From: Prochlorococcus sp. AG-402-C22
GTDB taxonomy: Bacteria; Cyanobacteriota; Cyanobacteriia; PCC-6307; Cyanobiaceae
NCBI GenBank assembly: GCA_003279535.1
Contig: QCHO01000004.1
Coordinates: 24,310-88,309, forward strand
DNA length: 64,000 nt
Reading direction: 5' to 3'
Each line of letters opens with the position of its first letter. Position 1 is the stretch's first letter. The position numbers and the translations under genes were made by a program. This document shows positions 46,301-57,608 of the stretch, in pieces. The notes under the pieces were generated by a model. It was not told the origin of the DNA. It did no database searches and saw nothing but the letters and a program-made list of their open reading frames with translations.

Positions 46301-47527
46301 TTATATATTAATTATTCTTTGCATTGCTTCAATGACGTTTGATCGTGAGTTAAATGCTGACAAACGAAAATAACCTTCTCCCGATAATCCAAATCCGCTC
46401 CCAGGTGTGCCCACGACACTAACTTTTTGGAGAAGGAAATCAAAAAAATCCCAAGATGTCATTTGATCAGGAACTTTAATCCAGATATAAGGGGCATTGT
46501 CCCCACCATAAACTTTATATCCTGCAGTCTGAAGTTTATTTTTCATGATTTTTGCATTTTCCATATAAAAATCAATTAAACCTCTTACCTCTTTCTTCCC
46601 TTCAAGAGAATAAACAGCCTCTGCTCCTTTCTGAACCACATAACTTACTCCATTAAACTTTGTAGATTGTCGCCTATTCCAAAGAGGCCATAAGTCTATT
46701 TCTTCATTTGTTGAGCTCAAACCTTTAAGATTTTTAGGTATTACTGTAAAAGCACATCTAACTCCAGTGAATCCTGCATTCTTTGAAAAAGATCTAAATT
46801 CAATAGCACATTCCTTTGCCCCCTGAATCTCATATATTGAATGTGGAATATTATTATCTTGAATAAATGCTTCATAAGCTGCATCAAAAAGTATTAGAGA
46901 TTTGTTTTCAAGAGCATAGTCAACCCACTTTTTTAATTCTTCTTTAGTAATCGTTGCTCCAGTTGGGTTATTAGGAAAACAAAGATATAAAATATCAACT
47001 TTTTTTTCAGGTAGTTCTGGCAGAAAGTTATTCCCCTCGTTTATTGCAAGATATGTCAATCCTTGATAAGTACCATTTTCAAGCGAATCTCCAGTTCTGC
47101 CCGTCATAACGTTACTATCTACATAAACAGGGTAAACAGGATCTGTTACTGCAATTGAATTATCTTTGCCAAGAATATCTAATATATTGCTACTATCGCA
47201 TTTAGAACCATCTGAAACAAAGATTTCTTCAGGTAATATTTGACAGCCTCTCGAAATAAAATCATGCTCAGATATTTTTTCTCTAAGCCAAGAATAACCT
47301 TGTTCTGGTCCATAACCTCTAAAACCTTCTATTGTTCCCATATCATCTAGAGCTTTGCCCATAGCCTCTATGCATGCTCTAGGCAATGGTTCTGTAACGT
47401 CTCCTATGCCAAGCTTAATAATTTCAGCACTCTTATTTGATTGTGAATATATTTTTACCCTTTTAGCAATTTCAGGGAATAAATAGCCTGCTTTGAGTTT
47501 TAAATAATTTTCGTTTACTTGAACCAC
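46301..47527 (-). CDS. dapL: LL-diaminopimelate aminotransferase
   Basis: DapL converts tetrahydrodipicolinate directly to LL-diaminopimelate, the shortcut lysine/peptidoglycan route of plants and cyanobacteria. The 408-residue PLP enzyme reads [19 protein letters not shown] at the start, then [20 protein letters not shown] and the PLP lysine in [16 protein letters not shown] use the GTG at 47525-47527, which gives the family-typical N-terminus; an ATG at 47546-47548 would add seven residues. Confidence 0.96.
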   Translation of the reverse strand: MVQVNENYLKLKAGYLFPEIAKRVKIYSQSNKSAEIIKLGIGDVTEPLPRACIEAMGKALDDMGTIEGFRGYGPEQGYSWLREKISEHDFISRGCQILPEEIFVSDGSKCDSSNILDILGKDNSIAVTDPVYPVYVDSNVMTGRTGDSLENGTYQGLTYLAINEGNNFLPELPEKKVDILYLCFPNNPTGATITKEELKKWVDYALENKSLILFDAAYEAFIQDNNIPHSIYEIQGAKECAIEFRSFSKNAGFTGVRCAFTVIPKNLKGLSSTNEEIDLWPLWNRRQSTKFNGVSYVVQKGAEAVYSLEGKKEVRGLIDFYMENAKIMKNKLQTAGYKVYGGDNAPYIWIKVPDQMTSWDFFDFLLQKVSVVGTPGSGFGLSGEGYFRLSAFNSRSNVIEAMQRIINI

Positions 47528-47824
47528 TTTAGAAATAAATCTCACCATTATTAGAATAATGGATCAACGTGCTTTAATGGTGATTAGATGTTAATATTAT
47601 TTTAGTTATGATTAATTCAAGAGATAATCATAGCTATGAATTCAATTTCAATTATTTCGAAAATCGTTTAAAGCTTTATAAATAGTAAAATTCAATCACT
47701 ATTAACTTTATTAATTTTAAAAAGTACATAATACTAGCTATAAAAATTTGCTTTATTAAAAGATAAAAATCTAAGTCTTTACTTTAGATGATTTTCAAAA
47801 TCCAAATCATTCAGAATCAACTAT
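47528..47824 (+). promoter_or_regulatory. Divergent spacer and leader region upstream of RNase E
   Basis: The AT-rich stretch between dapL and rne has no gene. Close to the rne ATG two short inverted repeats overlap: ATCTAA/TTAGAT at 47769-47789 and ATGATTT/AAATCAT at 47788-47810. Only one of them can form fully at a time. Long, regulated rne leaders are known in bacteria, including feedback by RNase E cleavage; a similar role here is inferred. The dapL promoter should also lie in this region. Confidence 0.4.
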
Positions 47825-49648
47825 ATGTCTCAGCAAATTATCATAGCTGAGCAGTCTCGAATTGCAGCACTACTCACAGATGATCGAGTTGATGAATTAA
47901 TCGTCGCAAAAGGCCAATTTCAAATTGGTGATATTTTTTTAGGAACAGTTGAAAATGTTCTTCCTGGCATTGATGCCGCTTTCATAAATATTGGTGAGAG
48001 TGATAAAAATGGATTCATCCATGTATCAGATTTAGGTCCATTAAAACTCAAAAAGGGAACATTAGGAATAACTGAACTACTAGAACCGAAACAAAAAGTT
48101 CTTGTACAGGTAATTAAGGAGCCTACAGGATCTAAAGGTCCTAGACTTACCGGGAGTATTTCAATACCTGGAAAGTACTTAATATTTCAGCCATATGGCC
48201 AGGGAGTAAATATTTCCAGAAAAATCAATACAGAAACAGAACGAAACCGTTTAAAAGCTCTAGGGGTTTTAATTAAACCAACTAGCACAGGTTTACTATT
48301 TAGAACAGAAGCAGAAAAGATTAAAGAAGAACTACTTATTGAAGATTTAGAAAATTTAATTCAAGAATGGGATAATATCTTACAAGTTTCTGAGACATTT
48401 AATCCACCCAATTTAATCAAAAGAGATGATGATTTCGCTCTTAAGATCTTGAGAGATCATATTAAATCATCCACTAAAACAGTAGTTATTGATAGTAAAT
48501 TGTCAGTTGAGAGGGCAAAAGATTTCTTAACAAATTTTGAATCTAATGTGGATATTGAATTTCATGATAAAGATTTAAACCAACATATTTTAGAAAAATA
48601 CGACATTAAGAAAACAATTCAAAAAGCTCTTCAACCGCGGGTGGATCTTCCTTCAGGAGGCTATATAATTATTGAACCAACTGAAGCTTTAACAGTAATT
48701 GATGTAAACTCTGGATCATTTACAAGATCCGCTAACTCAAGACAGACTGTTTTGTGGACGAATTGCGAAGCAGCTATTGAAATATCAAGACAAATGAAAT
48801 TAAGAAATATTGGCGGAGTTATCGTAGTAGATTTTATTGATATGGAATCGAGACGAGATCAATTACAGTTACTTGAACATTTTACTTCAGCAATAAAAGA
48901 TGATTCTGCTAGGCCTCAGATAGCTCAGCTTACTGAATTAGGTTTAGTTGAGTTAACAAGGAAAAGACAAGGTCAAAATATATATGAATTATTCGGTAAA
49001 AAATGTTCTTCCTGCAATGGTACAGGCCATGTAGAAAATCAATTGAATTTTGAAATTTCTAATCTGCAGCTTAAAAATATTGAAGAAAAGCCTTCTAAAT
49101 CAAAAAATATTAAATCTGTAGATGTAAGTGCTTCTAAATCAAATGTAAAGCAGGAAAAAATAGATGAAAAGGAATTACTTAACACCAAGTATTTAAGTAA
49201 AGAGGATTCTTCTATTAAAAAAGAAAATGATAACGATGATTTGAATACATTAAATTCGAAAGAAAAAAATATAGTAACCGTTGATCTTACTAATGATGAA
49301 AAAATTGTTTTCAGTCACTTAGGTATTAATCCATTAATAAAATTAGGGAAAGAATATCTAACTAGTAATAGTTTTGTGAGTTTGAAGGACAATAGTAAGG
49401 AAAAAGAAAAAACTTTAGATAATACAACAAAAACAGGAAAACGAATCAAAAAAACTTCAAAATCTAGAGAACTTGAAGAGATTGCAATTACTATCGAAGA
49501 AAATACAAATTCCAATAATGAAGCAACAAACAAAAATAATGAGAATGAAGAAGTTGTATCTTTAGATCAGAAGGATGAAATTGAACTAAAAGATGAGATA
49601 AACAATGCAAGAAAAAAAAGAAGAAGATCGTCGGCAAGTATTGAATAA
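47825..49648 (+). CDS. rne: Ribonuclease E/G
   Basis: This 607-residue endoribonuclease starts mRNA decay and processes rRNA/tRNA precursors. The N-terminal part has the S1 domain ([20 protein letters not shown]), the DNase I-like catalytic core with IDVNSG and VVDFIDME carrying the magnesium-binding aspartates, and the zinc-link pair CSSC at 394-397. The C-terminal 190 residues are disordered and charged, ending [13 protein letters not shown]. This resembles the short Arg-rich tail by which cyanobacterial RNase E binds PNPase. The last 44 nt overlap the rnhB start in another frame. Confidence 0.95.
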   Translation: MSQQIIIAEQSRIAALLTDDRVDELIVAKGQFQIGDIFLGTVENVLPGIDAAFINIGESDKNGFIHVSDLGPLKLKKGTLGITELLEPKQKVLVQVIKEPTGSKGPRLTGSISIPGKYLIFQPYGQGVNISRKINTETERNRLKALGVLIKPTSTGLLFRTEAEKIKEELLIEDLENLIQEWDNILQVSETFNPPNLIKRDDDFALKILRDHIKSSTKTVVIDSKLSVERAKDFLTNFESNVDIEFHDKDLNQHILEKYDIKKTIQKALQPRVDLPSGGYIIIEPTEALTVIDVNSGSFTRSANSRQTVLWTNCEAAIEISRQMKLRNIGGVIVVDFIDMESRRDQLQLLEHFTSAIKDDSARPQIAQLTELGLVELTRKRQGQNIYELFGKKCSSCNGTGHVENQLNFEISNLQLKNIEEKPSKSKNIKSVDVSASKSNVKQEKIDEKELLNTKYLSKEDSSIKKENDNDDLNTLNSKEKNIVTVDLTNDEKIVFSHLGINPLIKLGKEYLTSNSFVSLKDNSKEKEKTLDNTTKTGKRIKKTSKSRELEEIAITIEENTNSNNEATNKNNENEEVVSLDQKDEIELKDEINNARKKRRRSSASIE

Positions 49649-50222
49649 AATATATGAAGTTGGAATGGATGAAGTTGGAAGGGGAGCAATTTTTGGTCCA
49701 GTTTTCTCAGCAGTTGTAGTACTTACTGAAAAAAATAAATTTACTCTAAAAAAATTTGGAGTAATGGATAGTAAAAAATTAACTCCCAAAAAAAGAAACT
49801 TCCTTCTTCCAAAAATTTTATTACTTTCTACAGATTATGGAATTGGACAATCCTCAGTTAGAGAAATAGATAAGCTCGGCATCAGAGTCGCAACTGAACT
49901 CTCAATGATAAGAGCTTTAAAAAAATTAAAAGAGAAACCATCTGAACTATTAATTGATGGACCATTGTTGTTAAGACCATGGAACGGAATTCAAAAGAAT
50001 ATAGTATCAGGAGACTCGAAATTTACCTCAATATCTTCAGCGAGTATAGTTGCAAAAGTATCTCGCGATATCCTAATGGAAAGTTTAGAAAAAAAATACT
50101 CAGGATACTTAATATTTAAAAATAAAGGATATGGTACTAAAGAACATCTTTTAAGTATCAAAGAAAATGGAATAACTAAACTTCATAGGAAAAGTTTTTT
50201 AAAGAAATCAAATCTTATTTAA
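49605..50222 (+). CDS. rnhB: Ribonuclease HII
   Basis: RNase HII cuts RNA-DNA hybrids and single ribonucleotides in DNA. The 205-residue protein has the active-site motif [16 protein letters not shown] (Asp22, Glu23), LLIDGP near 117 and SIVAKVSRD. The ATG at 49605 lies inside rne; TTG at 49641 and ATG at 49665 are possible later starts, but the last would cut into the first catalytic strand. The 3' end overlaps the DUF1997 gene by 15 nt on the opposite strand. Confidence 0.93.
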   Translation: MQEKKEEDRRQVLNKIYEVGMDEVGRGAIFGPVFSAVVVLTEKNKFTLKKFGVMDSKKLTPKKRNFLLPKILLLSTDYGIGQSSVREIDKLGIRVATELSMIRALKKLKEKPSELLIDGPLLLRPWNGIQKNIVSGDSKFTSISSASIVAKVSRDILMESLEKKYSGYLIFKNKGYGTKEHLLSIKENGITKLHRKSFLKKSNLI

Positions 50223-50726
50223 TTCACACCATTCCGAAAAATCTTTAACTAATTGCTGTTGAACTCTTGTCTTTATTCCCAATAAAATCCCATTTAATAC
50301 CGAATGACCAGTAGATTCTAAAATTTTCTTTGGTACTAGCTTTAATAATGGGGGTTGGCTTACAGATACCCCTAGAAGCGCCTCTCCTTCCAATCCAATA
50401 TCAGTTGCTTCCAAATTCGCTTTCAAAATAAGATTGAAGTCATCTATCATCCCCAAACCATCCAATGTACTTTCAAGAGCACTCATTTTTAAAATTCCAT
50501 CTTTATTTTCTACCGCAATTGAAACAACAGGGTTAATATCTAATTGGAAAACCTTAAAACTTGTTACTGTATACTTGTACTTACCTTCCCCTTCAGGTAA
50601 TAATTTTTTGGAGTCTAGCATTGCTCCCACAACTCTTTCTTCTTCCAAAAGATACTTAGAAAGATATTCTTTATTTCTTGTTACAGAAAGCGTTAGTTTC
50701 TGTTTAGCGTCAAACGACAATAGCAT
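50208..50726 (-). CDS. DUF1997 family protein
   Basis: This 172-residue soluble protein resembles the cyanobacterial/plant DUF1997 family of unknown function. Recognisable parts are the N-terminal [19 protein letters not shown], a central beta-rich [17 protein letters not shown] and the hydrophobic [23 protein letters not shown] helix. The start is ATG. It is divergent from pheA (52 nt apart) and overlaps the rnhB 3' end. Confidence 0.82.
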   Translation of the reverse strand: MLLSFDAKQKLTLSVTRNKEYLSKYLLEEERVVGAMLDSKKLLPEGEGKYKYTVTSFKVFQLDINPVVSIAVENKDGILKMSALESTLDGLGMIDDFNLILKANLEATDIGLEGEALLGVSVSQPPLLKLVPKKILESTGHSVLNGILLGIKTRVQQQLVKDFSEWCELNKI

Positions 50727-50778
50727 TTTCTATATCCCTCCAATGCTTATTTGATCTCTTTTTTTCTTACAATTAATC

Positions 50779-51624
50779 ATGCGCAAACAAGTTGCATATT
50801 TAGGTCCTAAAGGGACATACGCAGAAAAAGCAGCTCATATTTTATCAAAGCTTGCCAATTTTGATTCACCTATATTTGTACCATGTAATGGGTTACATTC
50901 GGTTATTAAATCAATAGCGTACAACAATTGTGATGCTGCTGTAGTTCCTATTGAAAATTCTGTAGAAGGCGGAGTTACAGCTACCTTAGATGCCCTTTGG
51001 AAGTTTCCTGATATTTTTATCAATAAAGCAATTGTTTTGCCTATAAAACATGCATTAATTAGTGATGGAGAACTTTCAGTTATCTCAGAAGTACTATCTC
51101 ATCCTCAAGCATTAGCTCAATGTTCAGAATGGTTATCTGAAAATCTTCCAAATGCAATCCCTCTTCCAACAAATTCAACATCAGAGGCTGTCAATATGGT
51201 TAAAGGAAGTAAATTTAGAGCAGCTATCGGTTCGAAATCTTTAATTCAAATTGAAGGACTTAAAGAATTAGCCTTTCCTATAAATGATGTCCCAGGTAAT
51301 TGCACAAGATTTGTCTTATTGAGCAAAGAATCAAGTTCTGATTCAGCAAATATTGCCAGTTTTGCTTTCTCATTAATCTCTAATAAACCTGGTGCTTTGC
51401 TAGAAGCAATAAATCATATTGCAAATTTTGGATTTAATATGAGTAAAATAGAGTCAAGACCTTCCAAGAGAGAGTTAGGCGAATATATAATTTATATTGA
51501 TTTAGAAATAAATAATCAAAATAATATTGCAAATTTTGGCGAATTAAAAAATCATCTAAAACCACTATGCAATAACTTCGTTGATTTTGGAAATTATTTT
51601 TCTGAGAATGTTGAACTAAATTAA
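50779..51624 (+). CDS. pheA: Prephenate dehydratase
   Basis: PheA converts prephenate to phenylpyruvate in phenylalanine synthesis. The 281-residue monofunctional enzyme has a catalytic domain (about 1-185) beginning AYLGPKGTYAEKAA and holding the NCTRFVLL motif with the catalytic Thr. A C-terminal ACT domain (about 195-280) with GALLEAINHIANFGFNMSKIESRPS should bind phenylalanine for feedback inhibition. There is no chorismate mutase domain. It is convergent with the methyltransferase gene, gap 1 nt. Confidence 0.96.
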   Translation: MRKQVAYLGPKGTYAEKAAHILSKLANFDSPIFVPCNGLHSVIKSIAYNNCDAAVVPIENSVEGGVTATLDALWKFPDIFINKAIVLPIKHALISDGELSVISEVLSHPQALAQCSEWLSENLPNAIPLPTNSTSEAVNMVKGSKFRAAIGSKSLIQIEGLKELAFPINDVPGNCTRFVLLSKESSSDSANIASFAFSLISNKPGALLEAINHIANFGFNMSKIESRPSKRELGEYIIYIDLEINNQNNIANFGELKNHLKPLCNNFVDFGNYFSENVELN

Positions 51625-51625
51625 T

Positions 51626-52561
51626 TTATCCTCTGCATTTATAGACGCCAAACTCCATTAAACCTTTTCTAAATGCCCAATTCATAAGAAGTATAGTTGG
51701 GATCTCTCTAATTGACTTTACTAATGCTGAAGGTCCAAGAGACAAAATTGCAAAAGGCCTCCGTATACCTTCAATAATGGAGTCGTACCATGAAGGGTTT
51801 GTATAAGAATTCCAATTTTCAGAAATAACTCTTCCTGCACTATTTTTATTAGTCTTCAGAATATTAACGAATTTATTAATGCTAATAAAATTTGGATGTA
51901 CCCACTGTTCAAGTAATTGTTTAAGTACCAAACTCTCAATAAAAGATGGAGGGTATGCCTTAAGATCCCTTGAGTTCCAATCAGCCAATGCCAAATAACC
52001 GCCAGGTCTCAAAGTTCTCAGCATTTCATCTGCAAACTTAGTTTTATCATTCATGTGTGCACCAGCCTCAACACTCCAAACAGCATCAAATGCTCCATCA
52101 TCGAATTTTAAATTCAATGCATCCATAACTTGGAAGTTGCAATTTAGTCCTGAAGGAGTAAGCTCTCTCGCTCTTTTTACTTGAGCAGGACTAATTGTGA
52201 TTCCTGTAACATTAAAACCATAATATTTTGCAAGAATTCTTGAACTTCCTCCTATTCCACAACCTACATCCAGAATTCTGGAACCTTTAGGCAATTTATC
52301 TAGATCACTCCATTTGACTAACTCATGTACAAACTGTACTTTAGCCTTTCTAAAATCAATATTTTTATTTCCGGAGGGATAAAAACCCAAGTGGATATGC
52401 TCTCCCCACAACCTCTCAAGTAATTTATCTTGGGTCCAAGCATCATATGCAGAAGCTACTGTACCAGAAGAAATATATTTTCTGGCATTAATTCTCCAAA
52501 TAATAAATAAAATTAAAATAAATAAAACCAGTAAAAAAAAAGGTATAAATAATTCAAACAT
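51626..52561 (-). CDS. Membrane-anchored methyltransferase, probably MPBQ/MSBQ (tocopherol/plastoquinone) type
   Basis: The 311-residue protein starts with a hydrophobic helix (about 4-23) that tethers it to the membrane. A class I methyltransferase domain follows with SAM motif ILDVGCGIGGSSRILAKYYG near 95-114 and MDALNLKFDDGAFDAVWSVE. The C-terminus (MEFGVYKCRG) resembles 2-methyl-6-phytylbenzoquinone methyltransferases of cyanobacteria. Gamma-tocopherol methyltransferase is the nearest alternative. It overlaps nothing and abuts the Lon-domain gene directly (start 52561, next stop 52562). Confidence 0.75.
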   Translation of the reverse strand: MFELFIPFFLLVLFILILFIIWRINARKYISSGTVASAYDAWTQDKLLERLWGEHIHLGFYPSGNKNIDFRKAKVQFVHELVKWSDLDKLPKGSRILDVGCGIGGSSRILAKYYGFNVTGITISPAQVKRARELTPSGLNCNFQVMDALNLKFDDGAFDAVWSVEAGAHMNDKTKFADEMLRTLRPGGYLALADWNSRDLKAYPPSFIESLVLKQLLEQWVHPNFISINKFVNILKTNKNSAGRVISENWNSYTNPSWYDSIIEGIRRPFAILSLGPSALVKSIREIPTILLMNWAFRKGLMEFGVYKCRG

Positions 52562-53218
52562 TTAATTTTCTTTTATATCAGGAAAACTTTCTTTCAAAGC
52601 TGTTCTAGCTGCAAGTTGTTTTCTTGTATGATCAAGCATTTCATATTCTCTTTGCAAACGAGTATAAGTATTTCTTTCCTCTAGAAGTCTTTGTTGCTCC
52701 TCTGCAACAGGTCCACCCAAATGAGCACCAATCCAAAATGATAATTCCATTGGATTCTTTGGTAATTTATCAGGTAAATTTTTCTTAGTATTTGTCAACT
52801 TACTTGTTAGATTAATTACATCATTAAGTGCATCTGTGACTGAATCTTTTAGAGAATCTAGTTTTTGAAGGTTATCAATATTATCATCACTAACCCAGCT
52901 TACCATCGCTGAGCAAAATGGAGTTGAACGAATGATTTCTAAAACTTGAAATCTTTGCTGTCCAAGAGTAATAATGTTGCTTCTTCCGTCATCTGCAGTT
53001 TGATGTTTTATAATTTGTGCGCAACATCCAATATTTGCCATACTTTTAGTGTTTGGATCCCACTTTATGACTCCAAACAAAGAATCTGTCTCGAGTACAG
53101 ATTGAAGCATGATTCTGTATCTCGATTCAAAGATATGTAAAGGTAATACTTCTTGAGGAAAAAGAACTACCTCTGGCAAAGGAAATAAAGGTAATTCCCT
53201 TACTGAGAGCTCTCCCAT
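52562..53218 (-). CDS. Lon N-terminal (LAN) domain protein
   Basis: The 218-residue protein consists of the Lon substrate-binding N-terminal domain alone (ELPLFPLPEVVLFPQEVLPLHIFE-type start in two short blocks, then LFGVIKWD and QRFQVLEI). A helical C-terminal part (about 150-218, EEQQRLLEERNTYTRLQREYE) follows. It lacks the AAA+ and protease domains, so it is not Lon itself. Such stand-alone proteins are common in cyanobacteria with no settled function. The stop codon abuts the downstream methyltransferase start. Confidence 0.88.
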   Translation of the reverse strand: MGELSVRELPLFPLPEVVLFPQEVLPLHIFESRYRIMLQSVLETDSLFGVIKWDPNTKSMANIGCCAQIIKHQTADDGRSNIITLGQQRFQVLEIIRSTPFCSAMVSWVSDDNIDNLQKLDSLKDSVTDALNDVINLTSKLTNTKKNLPDKLPKNPMELSFWIGAHLGGPVAEEQQRLLEERNTYTRLQREYEMLDHTRKQLAARTALKESFPDIKEN

Positions 53219-53273
53219 TTAAACCTCATTATATATTTTTATTTTAAACAACTAATGTCTTTTTCGGGATTTC

Positions 53274-53594
53274 TTAAAGTTTAACTTCTATATCTACACC
53301 ACTTGGGAGATCCAATTTCATTAAAGCATCAATTGTTTTTGCAGAAGGACTATAGATATCGATTATTCTTCGATGAGTTCTCGTCTCAAAATGCTCTCTA
53401 GAATCTTTATCAACATGTGGTGACCTCAAAACACAATAGATTTTCCTTTTTGTAGGTAAAGGGATTGGACCTATTGCTGAGGCAGAAGTAGTATCAGCAG
53501 TTTGGATTATTTTATCGCAAGACAAATCAAGCATTCTTCTATCAAAAGCTTTAAGTCTTATTCTTATTTTTTGTTGTGCAATTGATGCAGTCAT
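53274..53594 (-). CDS. rpsJ: 30S ribosomal protein S10
   Basis: The 106-residue protein shows [14 protein letters not shown] at the N-terminus, [22 protein letters not shown] and the C-terminal [11 protein letters not shown], all standard for S10 (NusE). It follows tuf in the cyanobacterial str operon order rpsL-rpsG-fusA-tuf-rpsJ. Confidence 0.98.
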   Translation of the reverse strand: MTASIAQQKIRIRLKAFDRRMLDLSCDKIIQTADTTSASAIGPIPLPTKRKIYCVLRSPHVDKDSREHFETRTHRRIIDIYSPSAKTIDALMKLDLPSGVDIEVKL

Positions 53595-53695
53595 AATTAA
53601 AAATTAACTTAAGTGATAGGGCCATTAATTAACAAAAGCCCTATCCATTTACCTATATTAAATGATTAAGGTTAAATTCTTAAAATTCAAATATA

Positions 53696-54895
53696 TTATT
53701 TGAGAATTTTAGAAACAACTCCAGCACCAATAGTACGTCCACCTTCACGGATTGCAAATCGCATACCTTGTTCAATAGCTACTGGACAAATTAATTCTCC
53801 AGTCATCTTGATTCTGTCTCCTGGCATAACCATTTCAACGTTAGAACCATCATCAGAGGTAAATGCTGTTATTTGACCTGTTACATCAGTAGTTCTGATG
53901 TAAAACTGTGGTCTATATCCTGCGAAGAAAGGAGTATGTCTGCCGCCCTCCTCTTTTTTTAGGACATAAACTTCTCCTTCAAATTGAGTATGGGGAGTAA
54001 TGGAACCTTTTTTAACAAGTACCATCCCTCTCTCAATATCTTCTTTCTGAACACCTCGTAAAAGTAAACCAACATTGTCTCCAGCCATACCTTCATCAAG
54101 AAGTTTACGGAACATTTCAACTCCAGTAACTGTTGTTACTCTTGTGTCTCTTATTCCAACTATTTCAACTTCTTCTCCAACCTTAACTTTACCTCTCTCA
54201 ATTCTTCCGGTAGCAACAGTTCCTCTACCAGTAATTGAAAAAACATCTTCAACTGCCATCAAGAATGGTTTATCGACTTCTCTTTCTGGTTCAGGAATAC
54301 TAGCATCGACTGCTTTCATTAATTCTTCAATCTTTGATTCCCAATTTGAATCACCTTCGAGAGCTTTTAAACCAGAAACTTGAACTATAGGAATATCATC
54401 TCCAGGGAAATCATAACTATCTAACAGTTCTCTAATTTCCATTTCAACAAGTTCAATAATTTCTTCGTCATCGACCATATCGCACTTATTGAGAGCAACT
54501 ACAAGAGCAGGAACTCCAACCTGTTTAGCTAAAAGAATATGCTCTTTTGTTTGAGCCATAGGACCATCTGTAGCTGCGCAAACTAGAATAGCTCCGTCCA
54601 TTTGGGCAGCCCCTGTAATCATGTTTTTTACATAATCAGCATGTCCAGGGCAATCGACATGAGCATAATGTCTGCCTTCAGTTTCATATTCGACGTGCGC
54701 GGTGTTAATAGTAATGCCACGCTCTCTTTCTTCAGGAGCACCATCAATGTCTCCATAGTCTTGAGCTTGAGCTTGACCTTTTTTGGCTAATACATTTGTA
54801 ATAGCAGCAGTAAGTGTTGTTTTTCCATGATCAACATGGCCAATAGTACCTATGTTGACATGTGGTTTGTTCCTTTCGAACTTCTCGCGAGCCAT
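53696..54895 (-). CDS. tuf: Elongation factor Tu
   Basis: EF-Tu carries aminoacyl-tRNA to the ribosome. The 399-residue GTPase has [22 protein letters not shown] and NKCDMVDD in the G domain, and domains II/III ending [18 protein letters not shown]. It begins with the typical [14 protein letters not shown]. It lies 44 nt downstream of fusA and 101 nt before rpsJ. Confidence 0.99.
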   Translation of the reverse strand: MAREKFERNKPHVNIGTIGHVDHGKTTLTAAITNVLAKKGQAQAQDYGDIDGAPEERERGITINTAHVEYETEGRHYAHVDCPGHADYVKNMITGAAQMDGAILVCAATDGPMAQTKEHILLAKQVGVPALVVALNKCDMVDDEEIIELVEMEIRELLDSYDFPGDDIPIVQVSGLKALEGDSNWESKIEELMKAVDASIPEPEREVDKPFLMAVEDVFSITGRGTVATGRIERGKVKVGEEVEIVGIRDTRVTTVTGVEMFRKLLDEGMAGDNVGLLLRGVQKEDIERGMVLVKKGSITPHTQFEGEVYVLKKEEGGRHTPFFAGYRPQFYIRTTDVTGQITAFTSDDGSNVEMVMPGDRIKMTGELICPVAIEQGMRFAIREGGRTIGAGVVSKILK

Positions 54896-54939
54896 TTGAA
54901 TTAAAGAATCGAGGGTTTAAGAGTGTTTTAGTTTAGAGA

Positions 54940-57015
54940 TCAGGAGTTGCCCTGATTCTTGGAAATGATAGCTTCAGCAACATTACGAGGAACTTCCTCA
55001 TAATTTGCGAACTCCATAGAAAATATACCCCGACCTTGTGTCATTGATCGGAGTTGAGTGGCATAACCGAACATTTCGGCTAAGGGCACTTTGGCCTGTA
55101 CCTTAGACAATCCATCATCAACAGATTGTCCTTCTACTTGACCTCTTCTAGAAGAGAGATCACCAATTACAGATCCAAGAAAGTCGTCAGGACTTTCGAC
55201 CTCAACTTTCATCATAGGCTCTAATAGGACAGGATTGCATTTTTTAACCCCATCTTTAAAAGCCATGGAACCTGCAATTTTGAAGGCCATTTCAGATGAG
55301 TCTACATCGTGGAATGAACCATCGACTAGTGTTACTTTTACATCAATGAGTGGATAACCGGCAAGAACGCCTGACTCACAGGTTTCTTTCATTCCATTAG
55401 ATGCTGGACCAATGTACTCTTTTGGAACAGCTCCGCCGACAATTTTGTTGACGAATTCAAAACCTTTACCAACTTCAGCAGGTTCCATTTCAATTATTAC
55501 ATGACCATATTGACCTTTTCCTCCAGTCTGTCTTGCATATTTACCTTCACCTTTAGAACTAGACCTAATGGTCTCCCTGTATGAAACCTGAGGGGCTCCA
55601 ATGTTGGCTTCAACTTTAAATTCTCTTAACATTCTGTCAACTAGAATTTCCAAGTGCAGCTCACCCATACCTGCAATTACAGTTTGATTTGTCTCAGGAT
55701 CTGTACTTACTCTAAATGTTGGATCCTCTTCAGACAAAGCAGTTAAGGCTTTTGATAATTTTTCCATATCCCCTTTGGTTTTTGGCTCAACGGCCACTGA
55801 AATAACAGGTTCGGGGATAAACAATGTTTCTAAAACTATAGGATCTTCTGTAGTACATAAGGTGTCACCAGTCGTTGTGTTCTTAAGACCTAATACAGCG
55901 CCTAAATCCCCAGCCCTCAATTCATCAACCTCCTCTCTTTCATCAGCCTTAAGAATTACTAATCTAGAGATTCTTTCTTTAGAATCTTTAGTAGAGTTCA
56001 TGACATAACTTCCCTTCGAAAGAATGCCTGAATACATCCTTACAAAGGTTAATTTGCCATATGGATCTGACATAACTTTGAAAGCTAATGCACTGAATGG
56101 AGCATTATCATCTGACGGTCTAACATCTTCTTTACCACTTGGCAAAACACCTTGTATTGGTTTCACATCAACTGGAGCTGGTAAGTAATCAACTACAGCA
56201 TCTAGTACAAGTTGGACACCTTTATTCTTAAAAGCTGAGCCACAAAGTACAGGAACTAATCCATGTTTTAAAACCCCTTCCCTAATACCTTTTTTAAGTT
56301 GTTCTTCAGATAATTCTCCTGTATCAAGGAATATTTCAATTAATTCTTCATCATTTTCTGCAACACTCTCCATCAACTTATTTCTCCACTCAGCAGCCTC
56401 TTCCTTCATTTCAGATGGAATTGGTGCTTCTTCAATATCAGTACCTAAGTCATTTTTATAAAGATAAGCTTTGTTAGCAACTAAATCAATGATGCCAGTA
56501 AGATCTCCTTCAGCTCCAATTGGTAGCTGAATAGGAAGTGCATTTGCCTTTAGTCGATCTTTAATCTGCTTATTAACTTTTAAGAAATCTGCGCCAGTTC
56601 TGTCCATTTTGTTTACAAAAACCATTCTAGGAACAGAGTATCTATCAGCTTGACGCCAAACTGTTTCAGATTGAGGCTGAACTCCCCCAACAGCGCAAAA
56701 TACTGCTATAACTCCATCCAAAACTCTCATTGATCTTTCTACTTCAATAGTGAAGTCAACGTGTCCAGGAGTATCAATAATATTAATTCTATGATCTTGC
56801 CAACTTGTAGATATTGCAGCAGCAGTAATAGTTATTCCTCTTTCTCTTTCTTGAGCCATCCAATCTGTTACTGCGGCACCATCATGAACCTCTCCTATCT
56901 TGTGAACTACACCTGAATAAAACAAAATTCTCTCTGTTGTAGTTGTCTTCCCTGCATCAATGTGAGCGGCTATACCTATGTTCCTTACTCGTTCTAGGGG
57001 AAAGTCGCGTGCCAA
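54940..57015 (-). CDS. fusA: Elongation factor G
   Basis: EF-G catalyses translocation. The 691-residue protein has [43 protein letters not shown] and the C-terminal domain IV/V segments. The start is TTG at 57013-57015, encoding [14 protein letters not shown]. It is supported by the ribosome binding site GGAG at plus 57024-57027, 8 nt upstream, and by the lack of any ATG or GTG before the in-frame stop. It is the third gene of the str operon. Confidence 0.98.
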   Translation of the reverse strand: MARDFPLERVRNIGIAAHIDAGKTTTTERILFYSGVVHKIGEVHDGAAVTDWMAQERERGITITAAAISTSWQDHRINIIDTPGHVDFTIEVERSMRVLDGVIAVFCAVGGVQPQSETVWRQADRYSVPRMVFVNKMDRTGADFLKVNKQIKDRLKANALPIQLPIGAEGDLTGIIDLVANKAYLYKNDLGTDIEEAPIPSEMKEEAAEWRNKLMESVAENDEELIEIFLDTGELSEEQLKKGIREGVLKHGLVPVLCGSAFKNKGVQLVLDAVVDYLPAPVDVKPIQGVLPSGKEDVRPSDDNAPFSALAFKVMSDPYGKLTFVRMYSGILSKGSYVMNSTKDSKERISRLVILKADEREEVDELRAGDLGAVLGLKNTTTGDTLCTTEDPIVLETLFIPEPVISVAVEPKTKGDMEKLSKALTALSEEDPTFRVSTDPETNQTVIAGMGELHLEILVDRMLREFKVEANIGAPQVSYRETIRSSSKGEGKYARQTGGKGQYGHVIIEMEPAEVGKGFEFVNKIVGGAVPKEYIGPASNGMKETCESGVLAGYPLIDVKVTLVDGSFHDVDSSEMAFKIAGSMAFKDGVKKCNPVLLEPMMKVEVESPDDFLGSVIGDLSSRRGQVEGQSVDDGLSKVQAKVPLAEMFGYATQLRSMTQGRGIFSMEFANYEEVPRNVAEAIISKNQGNS

Positions 57016-57023
57016 TTTTAAAG

Positions 57024-57027
57024 CTCC
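57024..57027 (-). promoter_or_regulatory. Shine-Dalgarno site that fixes the TTG start of fusA
   Basis: On the minus strand GGAG lies 8 nt before the TTG start codon of fusA, in an otherwise AT-only leader. Few genes in this window have so clear a ribosome binding site, which may compensate for the weak start codon. Confidence 0.7.
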
Positions 57028-57112
57028 AAATAAAATGATTTTTTAAAAGTATAGTTCACCCTAAAAGTAAACTTTTAACATAATAAACTACTTAAGTACC
57101 TTTTTGATGAAA

Positions 57113-57583
57113 TTAATATCTGTAATGAGCAAAAGCTTTATTAGCTTCAGCCATTTTGTGAGTATCTTCTCTTTTTTTAACCGCACTACCAGTTTCATTT
57201 GCAGCATCCATCAATTCCCCAGCAAGTTTTTGGGACATACTTTTACCATTTCTTGCACGTGAGAATGTAACAAGCCATCTTAATGCCATAGCTGTTCCCC
57301 TCTCCTGACGAACTTCCATAGGTACTTGATATGTAGCACCGCCAACTCTTCTAGCTCTAACTTCAACAAGAGGAGTAGCATTTTTCACAGCTGTTTCAAA
57401 TAATTCGACTGCATTCCCGCCAGTTCTCTCACTTATTAAAGAAAAAGCATCAGACAATATTTTTTGGGCTGTAGATTTTTTACCGTGTTTCATCAATCTA
57501 GAGATCATCATTGATGCTAGACGACTATTAAACTGAGGATCTGGAAGAACTGGTCTTTTTACTGCTGCATTACGACGTGACAT
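57113..57583 (-). CDS. rpsG: 30S ribosomal protein S7
   Basis: The 156-residue protein nucleates the head of the 30S subunit. The N-terminal [34 protein letters not shown] and the C-terminal [12 protein letters not shown] are standard S7 features. It follows rpsL by 25 nt and precedes fusA by 97 nt; that spacer contains a 7-bp AT palindrome (TAAAAGT/ACTTTTA at 57062-57077). Confidence 0.98.
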   Translation of the reverse strand: MSRRNAAVKRPVLPDPQFNSRLASMMISRLMKHGKKSTAQKILSDAFSLISERTGGNAVELFETAVKNATPLVEVRARRVGGATYQVPMEVRQERGTAMALRWLVTFSRARNGKSMSQKLAGELMDAANETGSAVKKREDTHKMAEANKAFAHYRY

Positions 57584-57608
57584 GTTTTAAAAAAGTACTG
57601 TTTACAAA

